Assembly: GCA_008477525.1 (NCBI GenBank)
Contig: SPDT01000004.1
Coordinates: forward strand, 2,976,001 to 3,040,000
Length of the DNA: 64,000 nucleotides
Source: Hypomyces perniciosus
Taxonomy: Eukaryota; Ascomycota; Sordariomycetes; Hypocreales; Hypocreaceae
Direction: 5' to 3'
Positions 23,356 to 36,100 of this stretch are shown here, in pieces. Position numbers and translations under genes: made by a program. Below the pieces are notes generated by a model. The model was not told where the DNA came from and made no database searches. It saw only the letters and a list, made by a program, of their open reading frames with translations. Each line of letters opens with the position of its first letter. Positions within the stretch are counted from its first letter, which is position 1.

Positions 23356-23775
23356 GGTGAGGCTCTACTTCGTATAACACAATCGAAAGCCCCGGATTAT
23401 TAAGGATCAATGCAGATAAATGCATTGACGGAATTGATAAATATATTCGGAGTTGAGTGAACGCGATACGTGACGCGAGGGGCAGATCCTGTTTCACGTG
23501 ATACAATTTGCCCCTTTTCTCCTCTCATGCACTGCGACAGTTTCCGACACCAAAATGATGACGAGTTAGACATTATAAGTCGCGCAACTACTAGTATTGG
23601 AGTTCCACAAACGTCACAATTGCCTTCTTTCATGAGAGTCCTGTATCTGAGGAACGCTTGATCAATATTATTTATCAAAGGTCTTTCTATGGAGGACTGC
23701 ATATGTTTCTTGCTTTATCTGTCGTCACGGGCTGCGTGCAGTGTTCCTTGAGATGAGCTGGGAGATGAGATGCAG
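23356..23775. other. Intergenic, nothing recognised
   Basis: About 420 bp between the 5' end of the helix-turn-helix gene and the 3' end of the hydrolase pseudogene. Short frames on both strands show no motif. Confidence 0.5.
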
Positions 23776-24620
23776 TCAACTTGCCGTCCACTCTTGAGCC
23801 AACTCGTCAGTAAATTTGAGCAACGACTCTATTTTCGACAAGAAAGGCGAGTGGTCTGCGTCCTCAAGATCCAGCTCACGCCAGGATTTCCCAGTTTCCA
23901 ACACGATCTTCTTCTGCCACTCGACAGGTATCACAAAGTCCGAATGGCAAAAGACATACGCACGATATCCGTCGAAAGCCTCATCCGACCATGCTTGTGA
24001 CCGGATAGGAGTAGCATACATAGTTACCGAATGTGGCTTCAGCTCCTTAACGGTGTTTCAACCAGCGAGCTGTCCGTGACTTTGTTATAAAAGATGGCCG
24101 TAGGATCTTCGGTGAGTTCAAGCTGTGTCCCGTCTTTCTATATTGCCGCACAAAGATGTCAGTGGAGATGAAATCTTATGGCTAGCCAGGAGTCTTGTTC
24201 TTACGCTCAACCCGCACCATGTCGCCGGCTTTCCACCCGGTAGCTTTTCTAACAATATTTGGCCTTCGTAACAATGAATGCACATACGAAGATGAGACCA
24301 ATGACGCCCCCTCTTAACCCCGCCGCAGTGCGCTGAGTCTTGCTGAGGCCCTTGGCTGCTGCTCCACCAGGAACGCCTCCGTACGAATGTACCACCAAAA
24401 TAACATCTTTGCCTTGATCAAGTTCGGGAAGGAGAATGTTTTGGCGGATGAAATCAACCTCGGATTCTTGGGTATGCTCATGCGGTTTGTCCGACCCAAC
24501 AGAGGGAAGCGGCTTGCTTGTGGTGGGATAGCCTGCTTCGTGAAGTCGTTGGATGAAAGGCTGGAAATGCATTGGCGAGTGCCAAGCGCCGTGGATGAGA
24601 GCGATTGTAGGTTTTTCCAT
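23776..24620 (-). pseudogene. Alpha/beta-hydrolase, frameshifted
   Basis: The start MEKPTIALIHGAWHSP and the nucleophile elbow VVHSYGGVPGG are typical of the small alpha/beta-hydrolase family (AB_hydrolase_6-like, about 250 aa) common in ascomycetes. Homology then continues in other frames. At about 24270, just after VCAFIV, the frame shifts by one base into EGQILLEKLPGGKPATW. A canonical intron follows (24204-24138, GTAAGA ... ATAG). At about 24055-24065 a second shift occurs before VKELKPHSVTMYATP. The last segment (SDEAFDGYRAYVFCHSDF and EDADHSPFLSK, with the catalytic His in DADHSPF) is intact to the stop at 23776. Two shifts in under 850 bp suggest a pseudogene rather than sequencing error, since the neighbouring synthetase has a single break in 38 kb. 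Original substrate unknown. Confidence 0.7.
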
Positions 24621-24713
24621 TATATCAGTATCACAGGAAGATGATGTATCTGGACAAGACATCTGCGAAAAGCATCGCGATTCATGGTTCACTTATACTT
24701 GTTTGACCACGTG

Positions 24714-24781
24714 GGGCGGGCCGACTGACGGTAAGGTAAGGACCCCGAACCCGCCTTACCTTACCGTCAGTCGGCCCGCCC
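24714..24781. repeat. 28-bp perfect inverted repeat with 12-bp loop
   Basis: Arm 24714-24741 is the exact reverse complement of 24754-24781. It is GC-rich outside (GGGCGGGCCGACTGAC) and contains the tandem GGTAAGGTAAGG. It lies about 95 bp upstream of the hydrolase pseudogene start. It could fold into a strong hairpin or be the fused ends of a miniature transposable element. Confidence 0.85.
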
Positions 24782-24850
24782 TACGTAGTCAAACCGCCGA
24801 GTATGGGTTAGGTCAGTCGGCCCGCCTTACGGAGTCAACCCGCCGAGTAG
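24768..24850. repeat. Two imperfect direct repeats adjoining the inverted repeat
   Basis: A unit of about 37 bp beginning CAGTCGGCCCGCC and containing CCGCCGAGTA occurs at about 24768-24804 and again at about 24814-24850, offset by 46 bp with a few differences. The first copy overlaps the right arm of the inverted repeat, so the arms and direct repeats belong to one repeat family. Confidence 0.7.
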
Positions 24851-25872
24851 TTGCCTTATACCCGGCCTCCAGCCATTCAACTGCTAGAAGAGTAGCGGTA
24901 TGCCAAGGGTTTGATGAGAAGAGAAAGATCCGAGAAAGCGTATTTACCTTGCATCGAAGTTGCACTTGCAGGGATTCCTGAGTCGGAGTTGTATGGATTT
25001 GGGGGCAGCTTGCGACTCCCCCTCCATAAGACATTTCGCAGAGTGCTACGATCAACGCTGAAAACAATTCAATCTCAGGACCTGCAGGCTTAGACTGATG
25101 GCATCATAATTGGAATTTCAATTCGAGATTTTTAAATTGAATTAAATTGAGTAAATTGATACACTCTGCCCTACGATTAAGACAGGGACCGGCAAAGATA
25201 ATAGAGGGGAGATGGGAAAGGAGATAGGCTTAGTAAAAGGGCTTTCCACACGAGACAATAAAGGCGATCATATTAATATATTTATGTATATAAAAGCAGC
25301 AATAGTGATAAAAATAGCAATATTATTCTATAGCTATGAAACATAAGGTGTTGAAATGATAGGCACATTGATGGGCATCCTGATAAGCACTATGAGCGGA
25401 TGTGAGACTATCCGGACATAGTGGGAAGAATCGGTCATAATGATGTAATGCAAGACGAAACCCCTCAGGGCCCTGCTAATGTTTGGAGATAAAAGTATGT
25501 GCTATTGGGTTGGAGAATTCGGGGTTGAGATTGAATCGTTCGAATTGAATTGGGTGGAATTAAGTTGTGTGCACCGTTGGCCACGATTCTACACTTTATG
25601 GATAGCTAACCACACGATACGTTCACATGCTGCACAAAAAGAGTTGAACACAACTAAGAAATTTAATTCAACGGCTAGCTATCAGAGTAGACGAAGCTAT
25701 ACATTATTGGAAAGGAATAAAAACAAGGAAATGGTAAAGAAATACGACCTAAATGAGGGAATATAAAGCACGTACCCTGAAAGGATGAAAAGCCAAATCA
25801 AGACATGAGAAAAGACAAAGAAAAGTGAGGACAGCCAAGACATTATTTTTAAACCCAAAAATCATCACGAGT
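24851..25872. other. 3' flank of the peptide synthetase, AT-rich, no gene
   Basis: About 1 kb between the repeat cluster and the synthetase stop codon. It includes AT-rich stretches (25105-25165 and 25260-25335) with runs like AAATTGAATTAAATTGAG. A 95-codon plus-strand frame at 25479-25766 has no recognisable content and biased composition and is not called. The synthetase polyadenylation signal presumably lies here. Confidence 0.5.
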
Positions 25873-27119
25873 TCAATTGTGCCCACGCTGAATCGTCTGA
25901 GCACGCTTCAGCTTGCCAATTCCATCAGTAGAAGACTGAACGAATCCAATCTCAATAAGGTAGCGCATGCTCATCACGACCGCCATGTGCCACCTCTCAT
26001 GGTCTGTACCCTCAGCAGCAATATCCTCAGCAGACCGAGGCGCACCCAGGTTGCCAAGGAAGTATTGAACTGGCCACAGCGGGTGCTTGTCGCCCACTTC
26101 GTTCATCGACTCCAACGCGCGGTGAGCCCATTCATCCCAAGATAGAGGCTCGCATGGGACTTCTAGCTCGTTATTGACAAGCCCCCAGAACATTGGGGCC
26201 GGCATACCGCCCGAGACACTGACGAATGGTGAGATACCATCATTGACAGAGAGCTGGTTGAGAACTGTCGAGGCAACGGTTGTGACATCAGCCACGTAGA
26301 CCCAGTTCTCCAACGACTCCTCTGGGTAGGCTCGGATAGAAGCAGCGGTAGCGACGACACGCCAGATCAGATCGTCGACGTTGGCCACGCCGTTATCGGC
26401 AGATCCGATGACACGGCCAGGCTTGACTGTTGAAACGCGGTTCTGACCGGCAGGAAGCTTGTTGATAATGTCCTGGATAACGCCCTCAGATACAAACTTG
26501 GTCTGGATATAACCAGTAGTGTTGCCAAGGTACTGAGCGAGGGCGGCGCGATCCTTAGTAGGATCAGACTTGATACCACCAGACACAAAGACGAACTTGG
26601 GGTGAGCGGGAGAAGTGACAGTGGCTTTGAGCAAGTCAATGGTTGAGTCAACGTTGGCTGCACGTAGCTTGTCGTAGTCGGCGTTCCAGTTGACGAGAGC
26701 GCCGTTGTGGACAATGGCGTCAACGCTGTTTGCCAGGCGAACACATTGTGCGTTATTGAGACCCATGCGGGCCTTGCTCAAGTCACCGGTCCAAACTTCA
26801 ATCTTCTTTGCGTCGGGTTCACGCCACCAGCCAGCGATGCGTGCTGTCTCCTGGATACGCTCCAAGCCGTGTTCGGCAGATTTGGATCGTACAAGAGTGA
26901 TAATGGAGCCGATAGCATTGTTACGGAGCAGCTGCTTGAGGATCTCTGTACCGAGGTAACCAGTGGCACCAGTAAGGAAGACAGTTGCTTGGTCAGGCAG
27001 CTGTGTCGTGGGGTGGGTGAGGAGATCCTGTGGTTGTGAAGCCCAAGTCGAACTTGAGATAGATGCAATTTTGTCGTTAAGGTTAATTCCCATGCCCTGC
27101 TCAACAGGAGACTCGCTGA
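25873..27119 (-). other. Terminal thioester-reductase domain
   Basis: About 400 residues after the last carrier domain. It contains the NAD(P)H-binding motif FLTGATGYLGTEIL, LVRSKS, then WTGDLSKARMGL, VHNGALVNWN, the SDR-type pair YIQTK (Tyr and Lys) and VKPGRVIGS. It reductively releases the finished peptide from the enzyme to a C-terminal 1,2-amino alcohol through two hydride transfers. This replaces a thioesterase and is the known release mode of peptaibols. The protein ends QRGHN. Confidence 0.9.
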
Positions 27120-30100
27120 GCTCGTTGTCGATAAACCTCGCCATGTTGCTGATTGTCGTGTGCTTGCTGTTAATAAGAGACAGACCTAAAGAAACACCAT
27201 ATTCGTTCAAGATAGTCTTCGAGATCGTAACAATGCGAATAGAATCGCCACCAAGGCTATAGAAATTATCGTCTACGCTGATAGTCTCAGCGGGGAGGTT
27301 GAGGGTAATAGCCCACTGAGCGCGGATCCACAGTTCCGTCTCAGTTGAGCAGTCACGGAAGGGCAGGCGTTGGCCAGCAAGGTAGATCGAGAGGTCCTCT
27401 GCGGAGTGGTTGGCAATTGACGCAAGAAGCATCTTTCTATCAAGTTTGCCAGCACTGTTGTGAGGCATGCGATCGATGGGGATGAAGTATTTCGGAACCA
27501 TATGGCTAGGCAAGGCAGATGCTAGGTTAATAGCGAGGTCCGAGAGCAATTCACGTAACTCGCCAGTGAGCTCTGTAAGGCGGACTTCCTTTGAGGCACT
27601 GTCTGTTTCTTGCTCGGTGCTGAAGGAGATGAAAGCAAGGAGTGACTCGCTGCCGCCACCTCGGGTAATGTCCACGATGGCGTGCGAGATAGTTGGTGTG
27701 ACTGTCTTAATCCGGTGTTCTATTTCACCGAGCTCGATACGCTGACCACGGATCTTGACTTGGGTGTCCTTGCGGCTGACATATTCGAGTGAACCGTCAG
27801 AGGCATAGCGAACCAAGTCACCAGTCTTGTAGAATCGGCGCTCGCCAACGTTGACGTTAGATGGCAGCCACTGAACATGCTCAATAAACGCATTTCGAGA
27901 TTTCTCCTCATCGTTAATGTAGCCACGTGCCAAAGAAGCACCCTGCAGTAGAAGTTCACCGACGCAACCAATAGGCATGAGACAATCGTGGTCGTCAGGA
28001 TCAACAACCCAAATACCGTGAGCCATGCTGCGGCCAATATTGAGAATTGAGTCGTTGTGCGACGTGTAGAGGCGTTGGGTACTGACGACACAACCTTCAG
28101 CAGGACCGTAGGCGTTGTGGAGTTCGACATGTCCGAGCCAAGTGTCGATGTTCTCCTTAGTAGGCGCTTCGCCACCAAGGATAAGACCCTTCAGTCCGGG
28201 AACCTGCTCTGGCGACAGGGTTTTGACAAATGTTGGCGTCAGCAGAGCAAGGTTTACACGCGCTTCCCGAATGAAGGAGGCAGTGTTGTGCATACGCTCA
28301 TGCTCAGTGGGCACGCAAACCGTGGCACCAAAGATGAGCGCAGTGAAGATTTCAACGATGGAGGCATCAAAGACGTAGTTGGCGAATTGGAACCATCGCG
28401 TATCGTCGTTGATGCCAAAGGCTTCACGCTCGTTGAGCAGAGAAGCACAAATACCCTTGTGGTCAATGATAACACCCTTAGGTTTGCCTGTTGAGCCAGA
28501 GGTGAACAGGACATAAGCGGCGTTGTTAGAAATTGGCTTCATGGTACGCTGCTCCATAACATCAAGGCCGCAGATGCGAGTGATCAGGGATGGCGAAAGC
28601 TCAATCGTGTTTCGAACCATGCCCTGGCATTCGGGTGCTATCGTTGGCGACACCACCATGAATTGAGCACCGACTTCGTCAATGAGAGCCTGGCGGCGGC
28701 TAACTGGATTGGCTGGGTCAAGTGGAATGAAAACACCGCCTGCCTTCAGGATGCCAATCATAGCAATGATAGTCCACATGGACTTCTCGAAGCAGAATGG
28801 CACAATAGTCTCCGGCCGCACGCCGAGTCGGTTCAAGTAAATAGCGAATTGAGTCGTCAAATGCTCAAGCTCGCTGTAGGTCATGCTGCCCTCAGTACTA
28901 TAAATAGCTTCGTGGTTGGGCCTGCGGGCGACTTGTTGTGAGATGAGGTCGTGAAGAGTGGTTTCAGCAGGTCCGTAGATCTTGTCGTTCCACTCCAGTT
29001 GCTTCTGGAGATCCCATGAGCTGGCGACTTGCACGTCTGCGATTGGAGTTTCATCCTGAGCAAGCAGCTGCTGAATAACGTGACCTAACTGCTCAGAAAT
29101 AGCAGTAGACTGGAACTCAGTCACGACGTTGGAGTTGTAGATCAGCAGCAAATCGATCCGGTCATCCAGGATCATAATCTGCAGCACTAGTGGGTAGTTC
29201 AAGTAATTCTGCATGGCATCTTCGGCAGAGTCCTCCGATTCGGCAGGGAGCAGAATTACATCGGTACTAGTTGTGGCACCTCCGTCAGCTGTTTGAGCAG
29301 GTTGGATAACCAGCAAGCTGGAGAAGTCACAAGCCTGCTTAGCTTCAGGACTAAGAGAAGATATGTTCTGGAGACCGAATTGCTCAAAAGCAATCATCTC
29401 CGAAGCCTGGATCTGAACATCCTGAAGGAATCTCGATATAGGCTGGTCTTGGTCGAGACGGACTCGAACTGGGATAGTCGCGAGCATAGGACCAGGCATA
29501 GAATCCAGACCAGGAACAGGGGCGTGACGGCCTGAAACAGTGGTACCGAAGCAGACATCATCAACACTGCAGTATTTAGCGAGAACGATTGACCAAGCAG
29601 CTCGGATTATTGTAGCCTTGGTGATGGAAGTGTTGGTCGAGCGAGGGAAGTCAATAGACTTCCTCAGCAGCTGAGTCACCTTGGACTTGCTGTTCACCGA
29701 GGCCAATTCCTGGTCAGCCGGTGGGAACGAAGCGCGTTTGGCATCGTAAAGTTGCTGTTTCCAGTAATCAGAAGCAGCGCTATGGTCGATGTTCGTTGTA
29801 TACTTGACGAAGCGAGCATACGGCTGCAGGGGAGGAAGCTGGGTTCCGAGATAAGCAGCGTAGAATGTGCTCATAATGAGCGGGTGAGTCCAGCCATCAT
29901 AGACAGCGTGGTGAACGTGCCAGACGAAGTAGGTGCTGTCGCCATCCTCAATCAGAGAATAGCGGCAGAGGCGAGAGCCGTATCCCATATCAAATGCCTG
30001 GATTGCGTTCTGCATGTACGATCGTAGGGAAACACCGTCCGTTACCTCCCACAGAGATTCAGGCTCACTCTTGATGATGGTTTGCATGGAGGCGAAGCCA

Positions 30101-33100
30101 ATGAGAACAATCGAAGTTCGAAGGTTGTGGCAGATATCGACGGTTCTGTTCCAGGCAGCCTTGAAGCGATCAATGTCGACGTGATCAGGAAGACGGTAGA
30201 CGTATCTCGCTGTGTACGAACCGGGTTGCTTGACCGACAAGGTCATAAGACCCTCTTGCAGCTTGGTGCATGGGTAGGTATCCTCGATAGACTGAGTAGC
30301 ATTGAGTTTGCATTGTTGCTCAATATCATGAGAAATAGTATTAAGATCACTAGCCTTGATCATGCTGAAGGGCTGAGCATCGAAGGTATCCCTAACTTCA
30401 CCGAGGCAGGCCGAGGCTGCAATTGATGACAGTCGTGGATCAGTGAAAATCGCCACGACAGTGAGTAAAATACCGTGCTCTTGGGCAAGGGTAACGAGGT
30501 GGATAGCGGAAATGGAATCGCCTCCAATTTGCAGGAAGCTGTCGTTCTTGCCAATCTCGTCAGGCGAAATCTTGAGGATCTGAGCCCAGAGGTTACACAG
30601 CTTAAACTCCATCTCAGTTGTTGGCTCAACTTTATCAGCCTTGCCAAGGGCAAAAAGTGCGAGCTCTTTGGAAGAGAGGGAGCTTGCAAGAGTCCGCAAC
30701 CTCTTCCTATCAAGCTTCATCGAAGTGATGAATGGCATGGCTCGAAGAGGAAGAACAAAGCTAGGCACCATGAAGCCAGGGAGAACAGCCTTCAAGTTGT
30801 CCATGAGAGTCACGATGGCAGTGCGAAGGACATCGCTCGGTTCAGTAAGGCTGTTCGTGAAGCTGGCGGTACTACCGCTGTCGTACGTACCCAAGAAGGA
30901 AATGAAGGCAACAAGTGCCTGTCCAGATTCTCTGTCAATGATGTCAACGACTGCGTGCTCGATATCAGGCAAAGATCGCTTGATGTGGTATTCAATCTCT
31001 CCGAGCTCGATACGCTGACCGCGGAGCTTGACTTGGGTATCCTTCCGGCCAACGTATTCCAAAGAACCATCAGCACAATACCTGACCAGGTCACCAGTTA
31101 AATAGAAGTGTTGAGGACCAGCAACGAGCTGAGGAGAGAGGGCAGCAATACTGGTAACGAAAGAGGCCTTGGTTCGTATAGAGTCGTTGATGTAGCCACG
31201 GGCGAGAACATGACCCTGAATAATAAGTTCACCAATACAGCCAATGGGGGTAAGTTGATAATGGTTATCAGGCTCGACGACCCAGCAAGAGCTGTTGAAG
31301 CCCTTTCCGATAATTCGGGGGGATTCTTTGCTAGATGCGAAAGGATGCCACGTAGCGTAGTTACAAGCTTCAGCAGGGCCGTATCCATTGATGAGCTTCA
31401 CGCGGCCACACCATGTCTCGAGCGTATCCTTGCCAGCAGGCTCACCGCCAAGGACTAAAGTCTTCAAAGTTGGGACTTGATCAGGCGTAAATGTGCGAAC
31501 AAAGGAAGGGGTTAACATAGCAGTGTTAATGCGAGCCATACACATAAAGCCTGGAGCGTCTTGAAGACGTTCAGTCTCGTCTGGAATACAGACAGTACCA
31601 CTGAAAGTAAGGGGAGCAAGGATTTCGCCCAAGCTGCCGTCAAAAATGTAGTTAGAAAATTGGAACACTCTTGAAGCTGTATTTAGCTTATAGGCTCGGC
31701 CATAACCGATGGTGCTAGTGGTAAGAGCAGAGTGCTCCATAACTACACCTTTCGGCTTGCCAGTCGATCCAGAGGTAAATAGCACATATGCCGCGTTGCT
31801 AGGAGTGGGCTTCTTAGGTTGATACATGCTGTTGCTAGGAGCAGACAGCTTGGACATGAAGCCAGAAGATAGCTCAACAAGATGTGGAACTATACCGGCA
31901 AACGATACAGCAGCTGATGGTGAAGCAATAATGATTTGGGCGTTGACCTCTTTGACTAGAGCCTCGCGACGGTTGATGGGGTGTGATGGGTCAAGAGGAA
32001 CGAACACACCACCAGCCTTGAGAATACCAACAATCGCGACAACAGCCCACATAGACTTCTCGAAGCAGTAAGGAACAATTGTCTCCGGTTTAACACCAAT
32101 CTGGCAGAGGTAGCTAGCCAGCAAGCTAGTCAGGCGGTCGAAGGCAGCATAGGTCATGCTACCCTCAGAAGAGAAGATAGCTTCATGATCGGGAGTGCGC
32201 AAAGCGTTCTCAGAGATCAGGTCATGTACACAGGCTTCGATAAGCTCGGGGACTTTGTTATTCCAGCTTAGGGCCCGCTGGAGGTCCCAAGGACCAGCGA
32301 TAGATAGTGTACTAAGAGCTTTCTCGCTCTGGGTTAGCAGCTGCTGCACAACGTGCTCATACTGCTGAGAAAGGGCTTGAAGCTGATACTCGGACAAGAC
32401 ACTCGGGTCGTAGATGAACATCAAGTTAACCATATCGTCATAGACATGGCACTGGACGACCAGAGGGTAGTTGAAGTAGTTCTGGAGCATCTCTTCAGCT
32501 TGGAGTAGCTCGGAGTCTGCAGGAACCAGCAGAGCTTTATCATCGTTGTCACCAGTCGAGCCAATGTGTTGGATGGGTTGGACGGCTAGCAGGCTAGTAA
32601 AGTCGAGGGCATCCTTAAACTCCGGGCCAAGTTTGGAAATATTCTGGAGACCGAATTGCTCATAGTCAACCATTTCTGACGCCTGAATCTGGATATCCTG
32701 AAGGAATCCGGCCAATGATCGCTGACGATCAAGGTGAACGCGAACAGGAACAGTGGCAACGACCAGACCAGGTGTAGCCTCAAGGCCAGAAACGGATGCA
32801 TGGCGACCGGACACTGTCGTGCCAAAGCAGACATCATCACTATCAGAGTAGCGTGCGAGGACAATAGCCCAAGCGGCCCGGAGGATTGACGCCTTGGTAA
32901 TCGATGTGTTGGTTGATCGAGGGAACTCAATGACCTTGTTCAGAAATTGGGAAGCAGGCTTCACGGAACCGACGGAGAGGACATCCGTGGTCGATGGGAA
33001 CGCAGCCTTCCTGGCTCCAGAGAGTTGTGAGGTCCAGTAATTAACAGCAGACTTCTGATCAAGATCGAGAGTGTACTTAACGAAGCTTGAGTAAGGCTGC

Positions 33101-36100
33101 AAGACAGGGACCTCCGTCTCATCGTAGAAGGCACTAAGTGTGCCAAGGATCAATGAAAGACTCCAACCATCAAAGATGGTGTGGTGAACACTAAAGGAAA
33201 AGTAGTTGTCGCCAGTTTCCTCCTCCTGGATCAAAGCATATCGGCAGAGTCGAGAACCGTACTTCATATTGAAGTTCTGAGAAGCACGGATATAAGACTC
33301 CAAGTCATAACCAAGGGTAGAGTCCCAAGAGATATCGTTCTTCACGACAACTTGGATGTGCTTGTTATCCTTAAGGACAATTCTCGTGCGCAGATTGACG
33401 CAAGCTTGGACAGTGCGCTCCCAAGCAGTCTTGAAACGAGCGATATCGACGTGAAGTGGTAGCTTGTAAACATGCTTGGCGACGTAAGAGCCAGGCTGTT
33501 TAATCGCAATCGCCATGAGGCCTTCTTGAAGGTTCGTGCATGGATAGGCGTTTTCGAGATCCATATAATTGGGAAGGTTGCACAGGCTCTGGACAGTGAC
33601 GGTCAATTCATCAATATCGATGTTTGGGAGTAGACTATACGGCTCCGCTTCAAAGCTCTTGGCAGTCAAGCCGACCTTAGCGGACGCTGCCATTGATGAA
33701 AGTCTAGACTCAGCGAAGATATTAGCAATGGTCAAGCCGATGTCCTCTTTCTGAGCGGCAGTGACGAGGTGGATAGCAGTAATAGAGTCACCGCCGATTT
33801 CGAGGAAGCTATCGTTGCGACCGATATCCTCGGCATCGATCCTGAGAACGTGAGCCCACAGATCGCGAAGCTTCAGCTCCATCTCAGTTTCAGGCTCAAC
33901 CTTTTCCCCCTTGGCAGCGGAGAAAGCAGCGATGTCCCCAATAGATAGACTATGGGCGAGGGCTAGAAGCTGCTTCCTATCAAGCTTCATTGATGTAATG
34001 AAAGGCATGCATCGAAGTGAAAGGAGAAGACTGGGGACCATATATCCGGGCAAGACAGCCTTCAAGCTCTCGCGGAGGGAGTCAAGAGTTGACTGTATTG
34101 TCTCATCTTGTGTAATCAAGTTGGTTGACAGATTATCAGATGACCACTTGGTGTTGTTATCACCAGCAAATGAGATAAATGCGACAAGTGCGTCACCAGT
34201 CTCCTTGCGAACCACATCGACTACAGCATGTTTGACGACCTTGAGGGACTGGGTGATGCTGTATTCAATTTCACCTAGCTCGAGACGTTGACCACGAAGC
34301 TTAACCTGGGAGTCTTTACGTCCGAGATATTCCATCTCACCCTCAGAGTTATATCGGACCAAGTCACCAGTCAGGTAGAACCGATGAGGCTCATAGAGCA
34401 GAGAAGGGGGGAGGCAGTCAACGTCAGTGATGAAGGACTGATTCGTCTTCTCCATGTCATTCAGGTAGCCACGAGCCAAGGCAGGTCCCTGAATGAGAAG
34501 TTCACCAGTGCAACCGATAGGTGTAAGCTGGTTTCGGTTGTCTGGTTCAACGATCCAGCAGGCACCGTTAAAGCTTTGTCCTATCGTATAAGGCAACTCA
34601 TCACAAGACTTGAATATGTGTGTAGTCGCGTAGTTGCAGGCCTCGGCTGGACCGTAACCATTGATGAGTATTACATGGTCGCACCACATCTCAAGGGTAC
34701 TCTTCGAGGCGGCCTCGCCACCAAGGATCAGGGTTCTAAGTGTTGGCACCTGGTCAGGAGTAAAGGTCCTCACAAAAGAAGGCGTCAACATAGCTGTGTT
34801 GACCTTGGCCTTGGTCATGAAAACTGGAGCATTCTGGAGGCGTTCATCATCGTTAGGGACACAAACAGTGCCGCCGAATGCAAGTGGTGCAAGGATCTCG
34901 CCTAAGCTACCATCGAAGATGTAGTTGGAGAACTGGAAGACTCGCGAGGTTGAGTCAAGCTTGTACACTTTGCCGTATCCAATGGTGCTTGAGCTAAGAG
35001 CTGCGTGTTCCATGACAACACCCTTAGGTTTTCCAGTTGATCCGGAAGTAAACATGACGTAGGCCGTGTTCTTCGGACCAGGCTTGGGTAGGGACTTGTA
35101 GCGGACTGAGGTAGCAAGGACCGACATAAATGGGGCGGAGAGCTTGATAATATGCTTCGCCATACCAGCGCAGGAAGAAGCAGCTGATGGCGACGCAATG
35201 ATCACGCCAGCATCAACTTCCTTGATCAAGGCCTCTCGGCGGCCAGCAGGATGAGAAGGATCAAGAGGAACGAAGGCACCGCCAGCCTTGAGAATGGCAA
35301 AGATTGCCACAATCGCCCACATGGATTTCTCGAAGCAATAAGGCACAATCGTCTCTGGCTTGACGCCCAGTTCGCTCAGGTGGATGGCTAGGATAGTTGT
35401 GAGACGATCAAGTTCACCATAAGTGAGACTACACTCCGATGAGAAAATGGCCTCATGCCCAGGTGTGGTCTTAGCATGCTCGAAAATGATATCATGTAGG
35501 CAAGTTTGCACCAACTCGGGTTCCATGCTATTCCACTGAAGGGCTTGGTTGAGATCCCAGGAACCGGCTATCCTGATATCTCCAAGTCTTTCATCACTTT
35601 GAGCAATCAACTGTTGTACAACATGGTCGAACTGATGAGTGAGTGCCTTAAGCTGGGGCTCGCTCAACACATTGGAATCATAAACAAGGACCAGGTTGAC
35701 GTGGCTATCTAGCAGGTGGCACTGAACGACAAGCGGGTAGCTGAAGTAGTTCTGCAGCATATCCTCTGCCTGAACATGGGGAGAAGTGACAGGGAGTACA
35801 AGGGCATCATTTTTGCCAGTGCTGCTATCAGCACTCATATGCTGAACAGGCTGGATCGCGAGAAGACTGGTAAAGTCACAAGCATCCTTCGCGTCTGACC
35901 CCAGCCTCGAGATGTTCTGAATGCCAAACTGTTCATAAGCAACCATATCCGAGGCCTGGGTCTGGATATCCTGAAGGAAGCCAGAGAGCGATTGTTGCTT
36001 ATCGAGACGAACACGGACAGGTACAGTAGCGACGACCAAGCCAGGTATAGCTTCAAGACCGGCCACATTGGCGTGACGACCAGAAACTGTGGTGCCGAAA

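Noticed and set aside
25479..25766. 95-codon plus-strand frame downstream of the synthetase
   Set aside because: Low-complexity composition in AT-rich flank, no motif and no intron or promoter support.
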